6,878 bases of DNA from Thermoplasmata archaeon (GTDB lineage Archaea > Thermoplasmatota > Thermoplasmata > Thermoplasmatales > Thermoplasmataceae): positions 1 to 6,878 of the forward strand of contig JAJZXP010000284.1 of the NCBI GenBank assembly GCA_021806345.1, read 5' to 3'. Under the pieces are notes generated by a model. The model had not been told where the DNA came from and did no database searches. It was given only the letters and a program-made list of their open reading frames with translations. Made by a program: the position numbers and the translations under genes. Shown here piece by piece: positions 4,876 to 6,878 of the stretch (positions are counted from its first letter, which is position 1; each line of letters begins with the position of its first letter).

Positions 4876-5367
4876 CTATCTTATTCCAAAAAACACGATT
4901 ATAACTATAACTGCCACTATGGATACTCCGGAAAGAAAAGTGGCAAGTCTATGCCTTCCACTGAACATTGCAAGGAATGAACCAAGAATGCCCACTATGA
5001 TTACGGGTGAGGCAATTGCTGCGGTTACACCCTTCTGTATTCCATAATTTGGAATTTGTTTTATGAAATAGTATGAAAGGTATGTTACCAGTGAACCGAT
5101 AAACAACATTGTGATTGAGAATATTAAAACTGGAGAAGTTTGAGCTCTCTGATCTATTTTCTCCTTTTTTAATTCTTCCTGCCTGTCTTCCTCTGTTACC
5201 TCCCTAATTTGTTCTAAGTATCTCCATGGAATGAAAACCTTGCTGTCCCTGTATGCGACCATGACACCCATATCATCATAACTGAGGAGAGTACATACCA
5301 TTCTGGACATGTTTCCCTCGTAAACCACTGTAACATTGCTATTTAAAAAGGTTTCTATAGCCAACAT
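4876..5367 (-). CDS. Membrane protein with N-terminal Sm-like barrel and three helices
   Basis: The product has 163 residues. Residues 11-55 have the look of an Sm-like small beta barrel: VTVVYEG, a strand pair MVCTLLSYDDMGVMVAY, then KVFIPWRYLEQI, close to the vFIPw-x-x-I-x-x-I ending common in archaeal and bacterial Sm-like membrane-anchored proteins. A charged linker rich in Glu/Lys/Arg/Gln follows (56-76), then three membrane helices at about 78-101, 113-135 and 141-161. The barrel would face the cytoplasm and could bind RNA, a protein or simply its own oligomer; function is unknown. The ATG at 5365-5367 has a TATA-like AATATACT at 5385-5392. It lies 44 bases after the 102-residue gene on the same strand, so it may also be read from the nrdJ transcript. 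The Sm-like reading is from pattern only. Confidence 0.75.
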   Translation of the reverse strand: MLAIETFLNSNVTVVYEGNMSRMVCTLLSYDDMGVMVAYRDSKVFIPWRYLEQIREVTEEDRQEELKKEKIDQRAQTSPVLIFSITMLFIGSLVTYLSYYFIKQIPNYGIQKGVTAAIASPVIIVGILGSFLAMFSGRHRLATFLSGVSIVAVIVIIVFFGIR

Positions 5368-5383
5368 ACTTATATTTTTATGA

Positions 5384-5394
5384 GTATATTAAGT
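5384..5394 (-). promoter_or_regulatory. Possible TATA box of the Sm-like membrane protein gene
   Basis: The minus strand reads CTTAATATACT, centred about 22-24 bases before the ATG at 5367. It is slightly close for a leaderless start but within reach of one, in a short 44-base gap. Confidence 0.4.
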
Positions 5395-5411
5395 CTTTCT
5401 TTCCATGGTTG

Positions 5412-5720
5412 TTATCCCTGTTGCTTTGGTGAGTAATGGTTCTTAATCCAGGCTATCAGTTTATTCATCACATCCTCAAAGTGGATTCCAAGGGAGTTTA
5501 TATCAGGTATTTTACTTTCAAGAAGGAGTTTCTTTGTTTCCGTATAAATTTCTTCCATGTTCAAATTTCCGGCATATTCCCATAACTCTGTCAGGAAAAA
5601 ATTTTTAATGGAAAGGCTGAGAAAAAATTCAGATGAAATCTCATCTTTCGCCCTAATATCACCGGAGAAAGCTGTAAATTTCCTGGATATAACTTCCTCT
5701 TTTATTTCCTGGATTCCCAC
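5412..5720 (-). CDS. Hypothetical helical protein (102 residues) coupled to nrdJ
   Basis: The family is not recognised. The product is soluble, acidic-to-neutral and predicted mostly alpha-helical, with amphipathic stretches at about 2-14, 30-50, 54-69 and 80-95 (FEDVMNKLIAWIKNHY). It has no cysteines, no membrane helix and no metal-binding motif. The start is GTG at 5718-5720, whose first base is also the last base of the nrdJ TAG stop. Such an overlap usually means translational coupling, so the two proteins are probably made together. That suggests, but does not show, a role connected with ribonucleotide reductase or simply co-transcription. An ATG alternative near the start is not available in this frame before residue 55. 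Confidence 0.7.
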   Translation of the reverse strand: MGIQEIKEEVISRKFTAFSGDIRAKDEISSEFFLSLSIKNFFLTELWEYAGNLNMEEIYTETKKLLLESKIPDINSLGIHFEDVMNKLIAWIKNHYSPKQQG

Positions 5721-6878
5721 TACTTATCGCACTTTCCGTCAGGACAAGCAGGATCGAATGTGGCTTCAAGCTTTAGGAACTGGGCGTCAACAGTTCTCTT
5801 TCTTTCTTTACTCTCTGTAGTCATCTTTTCAATGACTGCGATTTTCTCCTTAACTTCTTCCTTGGCCTTTGTCTTTGTTGTTCCAGAGTAAAGAACTTGT
5901 TCTGTTTTGCTTCTGTCTCTGTAAACTGTTATTCCCTTGCAATGAAGGTCCTTGGCAAGCCTGTAGGCCTTTCCTATGTCATCAGGAGTTGCATCATGCG
6001 GTAGGTTGATAGTTTTCGATACTCCAGAGTCGCAGTATTTCTGGAATGTGGCCTGCATCAGCACGTGCCATTCAGGATCAATTTCATGGGCTGTCCTGAA
6101 TAGTCTCTTCAGATCCTCCGGGAGGCTTGTGTTGGTTAAATTACCGGTAACTGCAACTTCCTGCATCAACTTCTCGGAATACAGGTTTCTTTTCTTTGTT
6201 ATCTCCTCAAATAATGGATTAACTTCGATTAACTCCTGGCCATTAAGCACATGTCTCATGAATGCTATGGCAAACAGGGGCTCTATGGAGGAGGAACACC
6301 CAGCTATTATGGAGATTGTTCCTGTGGGTGCGATCGTTGTTGTTGTGGAGTTCCTCATCATCACATTTTCCGATTCGTAGGCAGAGCCATACCATCCAGG
6401 GAAAACTCCTCTATCTATTGCTAATTTGCTTGATGCTATATGAGATTCCTTGTCCAGGAAGTTCATAACATCCTCAGCAATTCTTAGGGCACTTTCACTG
6501 TCGTATGGAATTCCAAGAATTATCAGCATATCAGCGAATCCCATTATTCCTAGGCCAATCTTTCTTGTCTTTCTTGTCATTTCCTTTATTTCTTTAACTG
6601 GGAAATTGTTTGCATCAACCACATTGTCCAAAAACCTTGTGGAGGTGTGTATTACTTTTCTAAGTTTGTCCCATTGGATCTCTCCATTTGAAACGAATTT
6701 CGCCAGGTTGATGGATCCGAGATTGCATGACTCGTAGGGCATCAATGGTTGCTCTCCACATGGATTTGTAGCTTCTATGTCTGCAATGTTTTTAACTGGA
6801 TTGTCTCTATTAATTTCGTCCAAAAATATTAGACCGGGATCGGCAGTCTTCCATGCATGTGTTATAATTGAGTCCCAC
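5720..6878 (-). CDS. nrdJ: Class II (adenosylcobalamin-dependent) ribonucleotide reductase, C-terminal part
   Basis: The enzyme reduces ribonucleotides to deoxyribonucleotides using a thiyl radical generated from adenosylcobalamin. The 5' end lies beyond the window: 385 codons are present, and the frame is open to the edge (WDSIITHAWKTADPGLIFLD). Visible signatures, in window numbering, are NPCGEQPLMPYESCNLGSIN. The first Cys (C40) matches the thiyl-radical cysteine and the second (C51), eleven residues on, matches one of the reducible pair of Thermotoga NrdJ. PTGTISIIAGCSSSIEPLFA follows in the substrate phosphate-binding region. The last residues, CPDGKCDK, hold the mobile C-terminal C-x4-C pair that passes electrons from thioredoxin. 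An internal TTG at 6823 is not a start. It is probably the first gene of an operon with the 102-residue protein that overlaps its stop by one base. Confidence 0.96.
   Translation of the reverse strand, partial: WDSIITHAWKTADPGLIFLDEINRDNPVKNIADIEATNPCGEQPLMPYESCNLGSINLAKFVSNGEIQWDKLRKVIHTSTRFLDNVVDANNFPVKEIKEMTRKTRKIGLGIMGFADMLIILGIPYDSESALRIAEDVMNFLDKESHIASSKLAIDRGVFPGWYGSAYESENVMMRNSTTTTIAPTGTISIIAGCSSSIEPLFAIAFMRHVLNGQELIEVNPLFEEITKKRNLYSEKLMQEVAVTGNLTNTSLPEDLKRLFRTAHEIDPEWHVLMQATFQKYCDSGVSKTINLPHDATPDDIGKAYRLAKDLHCKGITVYRDRSKTEQVLYSGTTKTKAKEEVKEKIAVIEKMTTESKERKRTVDAQFLKLEATFDPACPDGKCDK

Noticed and set aside
5557..6737. Several plus-strand frames over the 102-residue gene and nrdJ
   Set aside because: They are antisense to confident minus-strand genes.
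1..6878. CRISPR array, insertion sequence, rRNA or toxin-antitoxin pair
   Set aside because: No regularly spaced repeats, transposase motifs, rRNA segments or recognisable toxin-antitoxin proteins were found on either strand.

Overview
The window looks like part of an AT-rich archaeal chromosome, most probably from the Thermoplasmata (Thermoplasmatales-like acidophiles). This is an inference. It rests on archaeal TATA boxes about 25-28 bases before several start codons (leaderless transcripts), TTG/GTG starts, a tRNA gene without an encoded CCA end, a two-helix MthK-type potassium channel and an adenosylcobalamin-type (class II) ribonucleotide reductase. No mobile element, CRISPR array, rRNA or phage gene is visible.

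Layout from left to right. The left edge cuts a minus-strand pheA (fused chorismate mutase/prephenate dehydratase), with only its N-terminal 180 codons present. An AT-rich stretch of about 500 bases follows, with several inverted repeats but no clear gene. Next, on the plus strand, come a 48-residue helical-hairpin protein, a start-less open frame that looks like a decayed small gene, and a 400-residue MFS exporter. A minus-strand tRNA-Leu(GAG) gene sits behind a minus-strand RCK-gated potassium channel. Upstream of the channel is a tiny minus-strand gene for a 39-residue protein with nine cysteines. It is divergent, across 87 bases, from a plus-strand membrane protein with a duplicated E-x-x-E-A motif.

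The right third is a minus-strand block read leftward: the C-terminal part of the class II ribonucleotide reductase nrdJ (its 5' end is beyond the window), a 102-residue helical protein overlapping its stop by one base, and a membrane protein with an N-terminal Sm-like barrel and three transmembrane helices. That last gene converges on the E-x-x-E-A membrane protein with a single base between the stop codons.

The genes span housekeeping (phenylalanine synthesis, dNTP synthesis, a tRNA) and envelope transport (MFS exporter, K+ channel, two uncharacterised membrane proteins). The most interesting local unit is the divergent pair of a Cys-rich microprotein and an FTR1/GDT1-like two-repeat membrane protein, which could be a small metal-handling module. 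That function is a hypothesis from sequence features only.
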